The position numbers and the translations under genes are program-made. DNA of 64,000 nt from Blastocystis sp. Blastoise. Its lineage: Eukaryota; Sar; Bigyra; Opalinata; Blastocystidae. Below are positions 49,447-63,000 of this stretch, piece after piece; positions within the stretch are counted from its first letter, which is position 1, and every line of letters starts with the position of its first letter. The notes beneath the pieces are model-generated. The model ran no database searches and was not told the DNA's origin. It saw only the letters and a list, made by a program, of their open reading frames with translations. Location of the stretch: contig JBBPEB010000009.1 of NCBI GenBank assembly GCA_039096225.1, positions 1,678,579 through 1,742,578 on the forward strand, read 5' to 3'.

Positions 49447-51540
49447 TATATAATACTAATTAGATTATATGTTTGTTTATTATTTATTTGTATAGGATCA
49501 TTTTCATATTGACTATTTTGACTATTATTATAACAACTAGCTGTATATATATATATATATAAATATTATATTATTATATTATATACATTATATATATATA
49601 TATTATATTATATTATATTATATATATATATACAAATATTAATATTATCATTTGAATAATTTATAGATAAATTTGATGATTGATTATGAATTTCTTTGCT
49701 TATATCATTATTTTCAGATAATGAAGTATAATCATATACATCAGTAGGTATTATATTATCAGCATTAATATTATCAATATTATATTTAATAGATGATTGT
49801 ATATTAGAATTATTAGCTGAAATTATATTAGCTGAAGATTGGTTATTATTTTGAATAACTTTAGATGCATATTCATTAGTATTTTGAAGTTTTTGGAAAG
49901 AAATATTATTACTATTACTAATTATTGGATTAGCCAAATTATTATTGATATTATTTAATAAGATATTAGGAGATGAAGAAATTATATTATCATTACTACT
50001 AATTATTGGATTTAATGAATTATTGTAATTGATTGATGAATTAAGATAGTTATTATTATTTATTAATGGATTTGAAGAACTGTTATGATTAATGAATGAA
50101 TTAGAAGAATTATTATTATTTTGATTATTAATATTGATTGATGAATTAAGATAATTATTATTATTGATTGATGAATTAAGATTGTTGTTATTATTGATTG
50201 ATGAACTAAGATAATTGATATTATTGATTGATGGATTAGAAGAATTGTTATAATTGATTGATGTACTAGATAAATTATGATTATTATTTACTATTGGATT
50301 AGATAAATTATGATTATTATTTGATATTGGATTAGATAAATTATGATTATTATTTGATATTGGATAAGAAGAATTGTTATAATTGATTGATGCATTAGAT
50401 AAATTATGATTATTATTTGATATTGGATAAGAAGAATTGTTATAATTGATTGATGTATTAGATAAATTATGACTATTATTTGATATTGGATAAGAAGAAT
50501 TGTTATAATTGATTGATGTATTAGATAAATTATGATTATTATTTGATATTGGATAAGAAGAATTGTTATAATTGATTGATGTATTAGATAAATTATGATT
50601 ATTAGTTGATATTGGATAAGAAGAATTGTTATAATTGATTGATGCATTAGATAAATTATGATTATTATTTACTATTGGATTAGATAAATTATGATTATTA
50701 TTTGATATTGGATAAGAAGAATTATTAATGAATGAATTAGAAGAATTATTATTATTTTGATTATTATTGTTGATTAATGGATTAGATAAATTATTTATTA
50801 TTTGCTTAGAAGAATTATCATTGATAGAATTATCACTATTGGAAATGATAGAAATATTAAACTGATCAATATCTTCAACAGAATTATGAATACTTGGAAT
50901 TGGAGAATAATAATTATTTAATATATTATTAGGGTTTAGATTATATTGATTATTTAATGAATCATTTATACTATAATTATTATCATTGTTATTAGAATTA
51001 AATGAAGGAAGAAGAAGAGGAGAAATAAGTTCTATACTTTTTTTATTTTCATCATCATTCATACTATTGAACTTTATAATGGGAGATATAATTATAGGAG
51101 ATATTTGTTGATCTGATAATTTAATATATTTATTTTCATTGTTACAATTATTTATTTTAGCACTATCTTTTGATTCCATCTATGGGATATATATGATAAT
51201 ATGAATATACATGAATAAAAAATATGAATATGAATATGAATATGAATATGAATATGAATATGAATATGAATATGAATACATATGGATAATATGAATATAC
51301 ATGAATAATATGAATATGAATATATATGAATATGAATATGAATATGAATATGAATATGAATATGAATATATATGGATAATATGAATATACATGAATAATA
51401 TAAATAATATCGATAATAAAAATAATATGGATAATATTGATAATATGAATACTTTAGATGATATATCTTCTTTTGATTCAATATAACGATTTATATCATA
51501 ATTGAATGTACACTTTCTAACCAGTAATTCATATGAGCAA

Positions 51541-51601
<61 letters not shown>

Positions 51602-52938
51602 TATCTACATACTAGAGCTTCATGAATGGTTATTAGGTTACCATCAATATCTCTTTCTGGGACAAAATAATTCATTTCTTTAGCGAATTGTTTATCCAGG
51701 ACATAATCAATGAATACTTTTATACCAAGCTCAGAAGTACATAAATCATTTAATTTAAAATCATTATTATTATATATAGTTTTATATTTTATATTTAGAT
51801 TATAGTATTTGTCATGAACATCATTTGTATGATGGCAACTTCTGATGAAACTTTGGCAATAAAGAGGATTAACACAATTTGTTCTTCCAAACCAAGTGGC
51901 AAAACAATGTCTATAGGAATAACCTGAGTGATCTTTAGGTATGTTACTAAATAATTTTTTTAATTGATGTTTACAACTATATAGGTATATAAGTTAATAT
52001 ATATATATATATATAGATTTAGATAAATATATATATATAGGTATACATAGTGGGATAGGTACTATATGTGAATTGGGATGCTACATAATTACTATTAGTA
52101 TTTGGTTTTCGTATATATAGGAATAAATTTGTTGTATATTCAATATCATTATCTTTTAAATATTCACATATTTGATTTCTTATAATTATATATTTATCAT
52201 ATATCTTTTGAAATTTTTCGCATAAAATATATATATCAGGAAATTTCTTGCCGTCAGAATAAGGAATATTTCCATTCTTAGATCCTGTATGTATTATATA
52301 TATATATTCTTTTTTAGTATTTTCATTTCTATATTTCTTTAGGTTTTCAAATAATTTCAAATTATATATATCATTATTTCTAAGTGGACAGCCTGTGCAA
52401 GTCTGAAGGAGATACATCATAAGAATCGTAATAGTATGAAATTTTTTTATATATATATCATTAATATTTTTCTTATTATTAATTTCTTCTATATATATAT
52501 TAATTTTTTCAAATAATGTTCTAATTATATTGTAGTAATCTTGTAAAGAGATAAGAGCTTCCATTTTCTTTTTCTTATTCAAATCCTCAAAAGCTTTACT
52601 ATCATTTTTACTAATGAAATTGTTATCTGTAATCATAACTGAAGACTTGTGAGTAATATATGTTAGTGTTTCTTTTATTATATCTTTCATTTTATTATCT
52701 ATATATACATTTTTTCTTTCTATATAGGTAATTATAGATCTTATCTCTTGTATTCTATTATGAAGGGTTTTTGGACAATTTGATCTGGGCAGAATATTTA
52801 GAGTAACGTATTTATATATAAAATCAGGAAATAGTAAAATATTCAAACCATAATGATCAAGTTCTTCCTGATATAATACAAAAGCAAAATTGATTATATC
52901 ACAAATACTAAGCATAATTTCATAACTATATATATATA

Positions 52939-52978
<40 letters not shown>

Positions 52979-53295
52979 TACAAAATTTGTTTCTCAGATA
53001 GAGAATATATAGATATATCCGGTATTTTATCCTCAACCCCGTTTTCATAGAAGTCTCCAGTAATCACAGATTTAATTAAAGGTAAAGCATATTTTATAAA
53101 TATTTTTGTATTTGTATCCATTAGTAGAATTCTTTTTCTACTACACTTTCTTTGATATTTCCAATATTTTATTATATTATATAGGCGACTAATATCATCA
53201 TCACTTAATCGTTCTGGTAAAAAGCAACCAAGAAGATTTTTATTTATTTCTAATGATTTCTCACCAAGATTTATTCTTTCATTTAATTTTACAGG

Positions 53296-53348
<53 letters not shown>

Positions 53349-53651
53349 TTCTTAATTCTTGAATTATATTTAATGATACTTCATTATTTTTCTTTTTCTT
53401 AATTATCTAGAATTATTATATTTATTAAATGTATATACATATAATATATATATAGATACATATCCTAATTGCAGATATATATAGGTTTGAAGATCCAAAT
53501 CTTTTACAAGTAGTGGGTTAGTAATAATCTATAAATTAAAATTAAAATAAATATGATTATTATTTAAATATATACATGTTTAGTATAGTTTGTATCCGAG
53601 TTCAAAATTAAATTACACAAATTATTCATAAAATCCTGTATATATATATTA

Positions 53652-53705
<54 letters not shown>

Positions 53706-54075
53706 GATTTTAAATATACTTCATTATCATCAAGATTTATTTTGTATTGCTTCAAAAAATTATATATTTCTGATCTTATCTATTGAGTATATATATATAT
53801 AAATCAAAAAATATTATTTTAAAATATATTTATACTTCTTCATCTATTTCATTATTATTCTTAATTATATTTTGAATATCTATATATCGTATGAATTATA
53901 ATAATAATAATGCATTTAATATATAAACAATTATTACTTGATAATGTATATAGAAATGTTTTGAGTTCTTCTGAACTTATTAGAATTTCTTCATCATCTT
54001 CTTCTTCATTATTTTTAATTGCTAGTGGTATATAGTCTATTTTATTCTTATTTGATATAATTTTCCCATTATCAT

Positions 54076-54128
<53 letters not shown>

Positions 54129-55553
54129 GTGAGTCTATATCAATTACATTATCTTGAATTTCGTCATTATTCTTGTTAGAATTGAATTTATAAGATTGAT
54201 TATTATTTATCTTAATAGAATCATATTCTTTATTATCTATAGATTTCTTTTTTATTTTTATATTTTTATGTAGAATCGGTGAAAGAAATGATGCTTCAAT
54301 AGGAAATTTATGACAAACAGGTAATTGTTTATTTGTAGAATTGGGATTACATTGATTATTTAAATTATTATTAGATATAGTAGATTTAATAGAATTATTA
54401 GAAATTGATATAGGTGGAGAAGGAGATGAATGAAAATTATTGATAGATGAATTATTATTATGATTATTATTAAAAGTTGATATAGGTGGAGAAGGAAATG
54501 AATGAAATTTATTGATAGATAAATCATTATTATTATTATTAGAAATTGATATAGGTGGAGATAGAGATGAATGAGATTTATTGATAGATGAATTATGATT
54601 ATGATTATTATTAAAAATTGATATAGGTGGAGAAGGAGATGTATGAAATTGATTAATAGATGAATTATTATTATTATGATTATTATTAAAAATTGATATA
54701 GGTGGAGAAGGAGATGATATAGAAGATGGAGATGAATTAAATTTATTGATAAATGAATTATTATTATGATTATTATTAAAAATTGATATAGATGGAGAAG
54801 GAGATGAATGAAAATTATTGATAGATGAATTATTATTATGATTATTATTAAAAATTGATATAGGTGGAGAAGGAGATGATATAGAAGGAGATGAATTAAA
54901 TTGAATAGAATGAATAGAAGGAGATGAATGAAAATTATTGATAGATGAATTATTATTATTATGATTATTATTAAAAATTGATATAGGTGGAGAAGGAGAT
55001 GATATAGAAGATGAAGATGAATTAAATTTATTGATAGATGAATTATTATTATTATGATTATTATTAAAAATTGATATATGTGGAGAAGGAGATGATATAG
55101 AAGGTGAAGATAAATTAAATTGAATAGAATGAATAGAAGGAGATGATATAGAAGGTGAGTAATATAGATCACTATTCATATATAATGGATTAGGGTCTTT
55201 AGATAAAGGACTAGGAGGAAAAGAAGAACAAGAAGAAGAATCATCGATCAAAATTGTATTAACTATATATATTATTTATGAAATGAAAATTATATTATTA
55301 TTAATGTATATATATATATATATATTACAATTATTATTTAATATTTTTTTATTTTGTTTTTGAAATTTATTGTTATTTGAAGATGAGATTTCTATTTTAT
55401 TATAATATTATTATAGTATATATATACTTTTTTTAGGTGTACTTGATTGACGAGTTTTTTCATAAGTAGAATCAATAGATAATTGTTGAGTTTCTAGTAT
55501 ATCATTTTTAAAACGATTGTTATTTTTTTTGATTTTATTATTTTTAGTATTCG
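48438..55553 (-). CDS. Large intron-rich gene with a central tyrosine-recombinase-like domain and Asn/Ser-repeat tails (5' end not found)
   Basis: Exons read right to left. 55553-55434 is basic (KNNKIKKNNNRFKND). 55262-54127 is a Ser-Pro/Asn repeat (SSPSPPISIFNNNHNNN units). Acidic exons follow (NNEEEDDEEILISSEEL), then KLNERINLGEKSLEINKNLL, and the ~900-bp exon 52915-52040. That exon has LLQTCTGCPLRNNDIYNLKL, like the TG-x-R-x3-E/D-x2-L box with catalytic Arg, then HTGSKNGNIPYSDG with a candidate Lys. The next exon (about 51982-51620) has HSGYSYRHCFATWF (RH-x-FAT box), SCHHTND and VHDKYY (H/W position and nucleophile Tyr). Then ALTCSYELLVRKC, a long SINYNNSSYPISNNNHNLSN-type repeat exon (51179-49620), and small exons (GSFPSELFDIYLYLNVYNQI, YLIINKLSNGDKKKTLTINI, LIFGMIQQFIKEY) to a TAA at 48438. 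The first exon lies beyond 55553 and was not identified. It could be a Crypton-like recombinase, a domesticated copy, or two neighbouring genes. Confidence 0.55.
49375..49441. repeat. (TA)n microsatellite in an intron of the recombinase-like gene
   Basis: About 33 TA units, preceded by a (tatta)n run at 49296-49340. Confidence 0.9.
50270..50720 (-). repeat. ~75-bp coding minisatellite (Asn/Ser-rich, about 6 copies)
   Basis: Tandem copies encode the 25-residue unit SINYNNSSYPISNNNHNLSN plus a short T/A linker. Copies differ by a few bases. They lie inside the tail exon of the recombinase-like gene and keep frame. Confidence 0.9.
51219..51395. repeat. (GAATAT)n hexanucleotide repeat in an intron
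   Basis: Two blocks of gaatat units plus the half-conserved spacer atggataatatgaatatacatgaat, between the exon with NRYIESKEDISSK and the 51179 exon. On the minus strand it reads His-Ile or Tyr-Ser runs, which are not protein. Confidence 0.9.
51543..51599. repeat. (TA)n microsatellite intron of the recombinase-like gene
   Basis: A TA run between a donor CTCTA|gtatgt (minus strand) and the acceptor tatatag before ACTTGCTCATATG. It joins ITIHEAL to TCSYELLVRK in frame. Confidence 0.8.
54420..55175 (-). repeat. Coding minisatellite, Ser-Pro / Asn-His units
   Basis: Irregular tandem units of roughly 78-135 bp encode (SPSPPISIFNNNHNNNSSIN)-like blocks with variable inserts such as FHSSPSIHSIQF. 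The frame is maintained across all copies. Function unknown. Confidence 0.9.
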
Positions 55554-55816
55554 CTATAATTTTAATAATTGATATATAGATTTATTAATAATAATATATA
55601 AAATATTTTTATATTTATATTAGATACAATCAAATTGATTAATACTTATTTGGTTTTGCTATATAAAAATAAATAATTTATTTATCATGTATTATGTATA
55701 TTATATCATACAATTCTTTTCATTACTATTAAATAAGAAAAATAAATATTGTTATTTATAACTAATTTTTTTCTGAATAGTTTTTTTTAATCAATTATAT
55801 TTTAATATAAAATAAA
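55554..55816. other. Upstream flank of the recombinase-like gene
   Basis: May hold the missing first exon(s). On the minus strand there is a tatatag|CAAAACCAAATAAG|tatt piece at about 55646-55660, but no clear ATG with a donor site. Confidence 0.35.
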
Positions 55817-55982
55817 AACTGTAAACAAACTGTATATTAACTGTATATTAACTGTATATTAACTGTATATTAACTGTATATTAACTGTAAATAAACTATA
55901 TATTAACTGTAAATAAACTGTATACTAAATATAATTAAACTGTATACTAAATAAAATTAAACTGTATATAAACTGTATACAA
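55817..55982. repeat. 11-bp tandem repeat (actgtatatta), about 14 copies
   Basis: Six near-perfect actgtatatta units, then diverged forms (actgtaaataa, actgtatactaaata...). It marks the switch from the last gene to gene-free subtelomere. Confidence 0.92.
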
Positions 55983-58900
55983 AATTTTTCTGATCAACGA
56001 ATGGTTTATATATATAGGATTTAAATATATTTTTAAATATAATTATTATATATATATATGTTTTTATATATCGTACATTATTTTTTTCCAGTTTAACACA
56101 TTTAGAATATAAATTTATAAAAACTTAATTATTTGAAAAATAAAATAATTAATACTAACCCTGTTGATACGATGACAATCAGTATCAGTATCATTTCTAT
56201 TGTTAATTATATTTATTTTTTATTGATGATTATATATATATTGTTTTTTATTTATGTATATAGTATATACTTTATAAGTCAAAAGAATAATATTAAAAAT
56301 TAATTAAAAATTTTATAAGAATATCATCTATATTATGACTTATTCTCTTTGAATATGGTAGTTCTTTGATATATGACACCATTTTATTCTATGTATATAA
56401 TCTAAAGATTATAAATATATAGATGAGATTCATTTAAATATCATATTTCAGGATATAGAGCATAAAATTGTCGATGAAAAATTATAAAAAATCTTGCATC
56501 AAAAATCATTTTTTTCAATCATAATTGATCCTATCAACTCATTCACACAAATTATAACACTTTTAAAGCTATATTATATATATACATGCTATTTAGATAT
56601 TTCTTAGTAAATATGTTTCTTTAAAATATACAAGTCAAAGAAAATCGTTTAAGAAATCGATAGTCTAAAAAATAATATCATAAAAAAGTCATAACCACAT
56701 TTATTGATTATATTTCTAGCACTTTTAAATGCTATATATATTTATGACACTGTTGTTATTCTATAATAAAAGAATTATTATTATTAAATAAAAAATGATA
56801 GAGGTATATGACTTTTATTAAAGAGAGGCAAAAAAAAATTAAAAAAACTTAAATTTCTTCTTTTCATTTTTGATACCCTAGATAATGAATTTTGAAGCAA
56901 ATCTGTTCGTATGCATTTAATACATGATATAGCTTAGTAATAACTAAAAATAACAAATTTAGAAGACAAAAAAAAACAACATATTGCATTTTGACCCAAT
57001 GTCGACTTGTCAAGATAAATCTATTAAAGTGTTATTTCTTATGTATGGACAATGCTGTATATGAATATAAACGATATAAAGCCATTTAACAACATTATCC
57101 TAGTTAAAAGACCCTTTTTCCAATCTTGCCAAAACTGATTCATTTTGTGCGAAAATTTTTATTTTTTTAATTGCTACTTTTCTCAATGATGGATTGTCGT
57201 TATATTATGTTTGACACCAAAAAATATATCTACGTTTTATAAACTTTATATCTAGTATGCTTTTATATTATTATTCTGAAAATGGAAGACACTATTACAA
57301 TAACAAGATTAAAAAAGTGATTGATCATGATTTTTAAATAATCAATGCTACTGATCTCATTTTTGAACTAATATGTCTTAAATATATAAAATATGTATCT
57401 ATATGTTATCCTTATTCGATATTGGTGTCTTTCATATATATTTAATATATTTTTATTGGTGAATGAGTTAAAAGAAACTTGAGTATGCAAATTAATCTTT
57501 TCTAAAAATTTCAGTTTTTTAAATCTCATTCGTAAGTACTCATTTAAGTTATATTTAAAAATTATGAATATACATATGTGTACTAGATCATTATTACTAT
57601 CTATTTGATATACATATATGTTTGAATAAGGACGTTTTTCAAAACTGATGTAAATGCTGACTCAAGTAGAAAAGTATAAGTGTGTTATTCTAAACACATA
57701 TCATATGTATTTTAGTTTAATACACATTTTAGAAAGCATTTGGCACAGCATTCTCATTTCGAAATGTTAATTTTTCACTTTTAAAGAATCTAGTTGTAAG
57801 AAAATGTTCTACAGGTCAAAATATCTACAAAAAGTAAAAAATTGTGAATATTAATATTGTTTAATAGTGACTAAAAAGAAAATAAAAATAAATTGAAAAA
57901 CAAATTATTTAAATAAAAAATAGAAAATAAAGAATTCTAAGAGATTTCTAGAATTCTAAAAGAAATGAAGAGAAAAACAGTCAACAATTTTAGAGTCATT
58001 TCAAAAATCAAAAATTTAATTAGAAAAAACAATATTTTTAAATGAAATATAGTTTGTTTTCAATACTTTATTATGCTATATGTAATCTTATATTTAGTAA
58101 AAGCTCGTTTAAACAGTCATAGATACCTATATAAATTTATATGAAAAGTCATTCTTATATTATTTTTCTTAATTAATTATATGACTTTTTTTGAACACAA
58201 TATTTGACCTCATAATTGAGTATATAATATATGTCACATATCAAGTGTATTCAATCAAAACCTAAAAATATATTTTAATTGCTTTGAAGAATAGAAATGA
58301 CTTGAAGATTTACTTGTTTTGTTATTTTAATAGAAATTAGATTTTAAACAAAAATATCATACTAATATATAAAAGATGATATGTAACTAAATATGAAAAC
58401 TATATTTTTGATATTATTTATTATATAATCGTTGAATGAGAAGAGTTTGTTTCTTTTTCTTTCTTTCACTTTTTATTCTTATATTTTAATTTCATTAGTT
58501 TATGTTATATTGATGATAAATACTATTGTAAGGTAATTTAAAAAATATATCTTTAAGTATACAATTAAGAAATAATAGGCTCATTCTTGTTAATTTAACT
58601 TTCATCAAAATTTTATATATCAAAAAATTGTTTATTATATATTTTGCTATGTCTATATAGTCATCCACCTTCTTTCACTTTTTTTCATTAAATATTTTTT
58701 TATTTTCAAATATTAAACAAACAGAATTTAAACTCATTCTTAAGACATCCAACATTTGTAAATATATATTTCCTTAAAACATTCACAAGAGTTATTCATT
58801 GTTTTAGTTTCATTCAAATCAATAAAAAATATTTCAATAATTTGTTTTTATTTTCTAATATTCTCTTATAATCAAGTATTAAGTGTTGTTTTACAAATTG

Positions 58901-61889
58901 ACTAATAATCATCTTTTGTATTCATAGACTAAACGATATATTATATATTTCTATATCTATTGATAGTGTTTTATTCATGTATGATATTCTTAAATTATTA
59001 TATATTTTAATTTTAAGATATATTCATTAAATTTAATTCTTAATCTTTTTTGTTTTGTTTTATTATCAAAGAATAAAGATATTTTATTTTATATATAACA
59101 TTGAAACATTGTTAGGAAGCTAAACAAGTAATTTTTAAATAATAGTTACTAAAGCAAAGACACTTAAACAACACATTTGTTTTATAACAAAAAATATAAA
59201 GTTATTTATTTTATATACTCACACCTTATTCCAATATACATATTATTATAACATACTAATATACTATAATGAATGATATATTATGTCAATAGTCTCTGAT
59301 GAAATATCATCATATTTTCAACATAATGATAAACAACAATGTATATAAACAATATTCTTTTTTTTTTGAAATTTCTTGTAAGTATTAAAGTTAATTATAT
59401 GTAGCTATTATAGAATAAAAAGATATATATCAACAAATAAAGTCATTAATATAGTATTAGAAAGGATGTTTTTGATGAAATTTTTTTTAGTTTTGAAAAT
59501 TTTTGGGTTTTTGAAATGACTTTTAATTTTATTTTTGAAATATAAAATAAATTAGTATTAAAAAAGAAATTTTTTTAAGAAAATATTTTTGTAAATTATT
59601 TTTTTTGACTTTAAGCGTCATGAATTGATTTTTTAAATATGTGCTACAATAAATATAATTTTTATAAATTTTATTAATAATGATGATTAATAAATTATTA
59701 ATTAAAAAGCGTTATTTTTTATATACTGATAACCAAATACCTATTTTTCTTATTATTTTTATTATATAGAGAGATATAGATGAGAATTTTAATATTCAAT
59801 AAATATATATATATATATATATATTATTATAGAATAGATTCTTATCATTTTGAAATATTTATGTATATATAAGATATAAAAAATAATTATTCTTTGTGTC
59901 CTATAAATATATTTTTTATTAAAATGTTCTAGTGTTATATATTTCAATAAATATTTATATTAAATTATAATACATAAAATCTATATATGTGTTAATATAA
60001 AATCACAATAGATCCAAATACTATATTTGTATTTATTATATAATGATAATATATATATATATTGTTTTATAAAATATATGTTTTAATTATATTATATATA
60101 TATATTTATTAAATGAATTTATAATTTATATTTGTATTATATGGTTTTTAATTTATATTATATTTATTATAGATTGAATTATTTTATCAATATTTAAGTA
60201 TTATTGAATGAAAGATAAAAATTATTTTTTAATTATATTATATATATATATATATAAATTCATTTATTTATTTATATAATAAGCTAACTCTTTTTTTAAA
60301 TGATATTTATATTTATTTATAATCTATTTTTATAAATTATTTCTTTATTAGATATTCTATTAATAATATGAAATACGAAATATATATACTAATAATATAT
60401 TACTCTTTGAATGAAACTTTTGTATTTATTAAAATTAATTGATTTTTTTTTAATATCTTTAATGCGATATAATTATATAATTATGTGTTATTGATAAAAA
60501 TGTTTTTATTATAATTAAGTGAAGTTAATAAAAAAGACGTATATTTCAATTTTAGAAAATATTAGATAATTTGATTCTATAAATTAGATATATAATATAT
60601 TAATAAAAATAATTTTATTTTTTGAATATATATATTAAAAATAATAAATTCTAAATAAATTTCTGATTATATTTTATATAATAATAGTTAGTTTACATTT
60701 AATATAATGAATTTTATATAACTATCATTATTTAATAATAAATAGTGTTATTTGTTAACGTAAAAAAAGATTATATACAAATATTTATTAATTAATGAAT
60801 ATTTATTGTATAATAGATATTTTATTTCTTTTAATGAAAATAAATATTAATTTATGAATGATATATTTTAATTATCAAAAGTAGTATTGAGAATGATTAT
60901 AAATGAGAGTTTATATTGAATAGTAATTATAAAATTATATTTAAATACTTGAATAATATATAAAGATAAATATTATATATGAATTAATCAAAAAATTAAT
61001 ATTTAGTATTTGAATTGATCAATGTTATAAATATTCATATATAGTTAGTACTATTTTATATATAAATATATAATAGCTAATTATGATAATTATATATATA
61101 TACATATAAATTCATTATATATGTAAATATATATTTGAATAATAGAAAAAATAGGATAGAAATTATTTAGTTTATTGTATATTTAAATAATTATAAATAT
61201 GCATATTATAAAATATTATTATTTTTTCTAGATATATAAATGAATATAATATATATATTTATATATAGAGAAGTAATAAAAAAAAAATTATTTGACTTTA
61301 TTTCTGGTTGTATGAAATATAGAATTCATAATGAGTAATAGAATTAGTAATGAATGTTTTATAAATTTTTTTATGCTATGCATTATAATTATGTCAATTA
61401 TTGCTGATATGATAGAATAATAATGAATATAAGTATATATAGGTATATATATATAAATATATTATAAAAAGTAATTTAAAAACACAAAAATCTTTTAGTA
61501 ACATATAATACATTTTGAAAAATTGATTTATTTGATAGTTTGATATGAATAGAAATAAATATTAGAATAAGTCATATGACTATTAATTGATAATATAGAA
61601 TTTTTAATTAATTTAAATAATTTGTATAATATTGACAATTAATCGCGATTATTTAATATTAATAAGATAATTATTACTTTAAGGTATTTTTATAGTCACA
61701 TTTTAGCTACAGTCACATAATTTTATATATATAAAATTTCTATATCAATAAATGGACACTAAAGACGACCTAGGAGTATATGATGTTATATAAGTGTTAA
61801 TAAAAAGTCTATATATATAATAACACTTTTTAGAGATAATTAGTCATTTGATATTATTCGAGTGACATTCTACATATTATTATGAAAAA
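55983..61889. other. Gene-free subtelomeric DNA, ~5.9 kb
   Basis: No open frame with coding character on either strand; stops are dense in all frames. Composition falls in two parts. 56-59.5 kb is A/T-rich but mixed sequence, with recurring phrases such as tcatttttga and cactttt. 59.5-61.9 kb is close to pure A+T with many tatata and aataat words. I see no RNA gene. Confidence 0.6.
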
Positions 61890-62515
61890 TCATGATTATT
61901 ATAGAAAGTGATTTATTCTAATAGATAATAACAGATTTATGATTATTTATGACAGATAAAGTATAATTAAATATATTCCCGTGATTATTTATGAAAATTG
62001 ATTATTTTTATAGATAATGATGCATTTATGATTATTTATGACTTATAGAGTGATATTTGATAAATTCCCATGATTATGTTATAAAAGGTATAGTTTTAAA
62101 GACAATGATAGATATATGATTATTTACGTGTTCGAGAGTGATATTTGATAAATTCCCATGATTATTTTTAAAATGGAATAGTTTTAAAGACAATGATAGA
62201 TTTATGATTATTTACGTGTTCGAGAGTGATATTTGATAAATTCCCGTGATTATTTTTGAAATTGAGATATTTTAACAGAAAATGAAAGACTTATGATCAT
62301 ATACGAAAAAGTAAGTATAGTCTGACATACCTAAAGGACTATTTTTGAAAATTAAGGGTTTTATAGATAACAATAGACTTATATACATATATGACAAATA
62401 AGTGTAACTTTATATATTTTTGCCATTTTTTATGAATGTTGAGTATGTCATACATAATAATAGATTTATGATTATTTATGTGTTCGAGAGTGTTATTTGA
62501 TAAATTCAGGTTAGG
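61890..62515. repeat. ~88-bp subtelomeric satellite, about 7 degenerate copies
   Basis: Repeating phrase gattattta(c/t)g...gagtgatatttgataaattccc(a/g)tgattattt. The tattta(t/c)g phase point falls at 61944, 62033, 62121 and 62209, spacing 88-89. Copies after 62270 are more diverged, and the last recognisable one (62463-62506) runs directly into aggttagggttaggg. Confidence 0.85.
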
Positions 62516-62521
62516 GTTAGG
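62508..62521 (+). repeat. Short interstitial telomere-like motif
   Basis: aggttagggttaggg, two telomere units about 1 kb inside the true array, at the end of the last satellite copy. It is followed by a run of nine A. Confidence 0.8.
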
Positions 62522-62612
62522 GAAAAAAAAATATAATAAGAGAATAAGTTAATTTATGTTATAAAAATATATTATATTATAAATATAATTGGATAAAAAA
62601 AGATATTATTGA

Positions 62613-62734
62613 TTTAATTGGTAGTCTAGAATCGTAGAATCGTAGAGTCTACGATTGTACGATTGTAGGATTAAATAAACCAATAGAATAAGTTTAAAAA
62701 AAAATCAACCAAAATAGTATTAGGGTAAAAAAGT
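62613..62734 (+). repeat. Subtelomeric duplicated unit, copy 1 (contains 43-bp hairpin 62626-62668)
   Basis: Matches 63001-63125 along its length: an attggtagtcta start, a central hairpin, aata(a/g)(a/g)ccaatagaat, then a tcaaccaaaat...attagggtaaaaaagtg end. An extra copy of the final segment follows at 62735-62760. Confidence 0.85.
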
Positions 62735-62941
62735 GAACCAAAATAGTATTAGGGTACAAAAATGATAGAATAAAGTGGTAATGTTTTAAAAGAAGTGTTC
62801 TCAAAATTTTATTAGGGTGAAAATAATTAATTTAATTGGTTAAAAAAATAAAATAAATTAATTGGGTATTGTAGAATTGAAAAAAGAAGAAAATAATTGG
62901 ATAAAAAAAGATTTATCCAATAAAAATAGAGTTTTTCATTT

Positions 62942-62984
62942 CTACAATCATAGAATCGTAGACTCTACGATTCTACGATTGTAG
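62942..62984. repeat. 43-bp inverted repeat (21-bp arms, 1-base centre)
   Basis: Left arm ctacaatcatagaatcgtag + a; right arm is its reverse complement with one mismatch. Same hairpin as in the two duplicated units, here standing between them. Confidence 0.9.
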
Positions 62985-63000
62985 AATATAAGATAATGAA

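Noticed and set aside
50291-50647. Ile/Leu/His-rich 118-codon minus-strand frame
   Set aside because: Second frame of the 75-bp minisatellite; the Asn/Ser frame connects by splicing to the rest of the gene.
54360-55172. Hydrophobic His/Leu/Ile 270-codon minus-strand frame
   Set aside because: Alternative frame over the Ser-Pro/Asn repeat. It looks like a membrane protein only because of AT composition.
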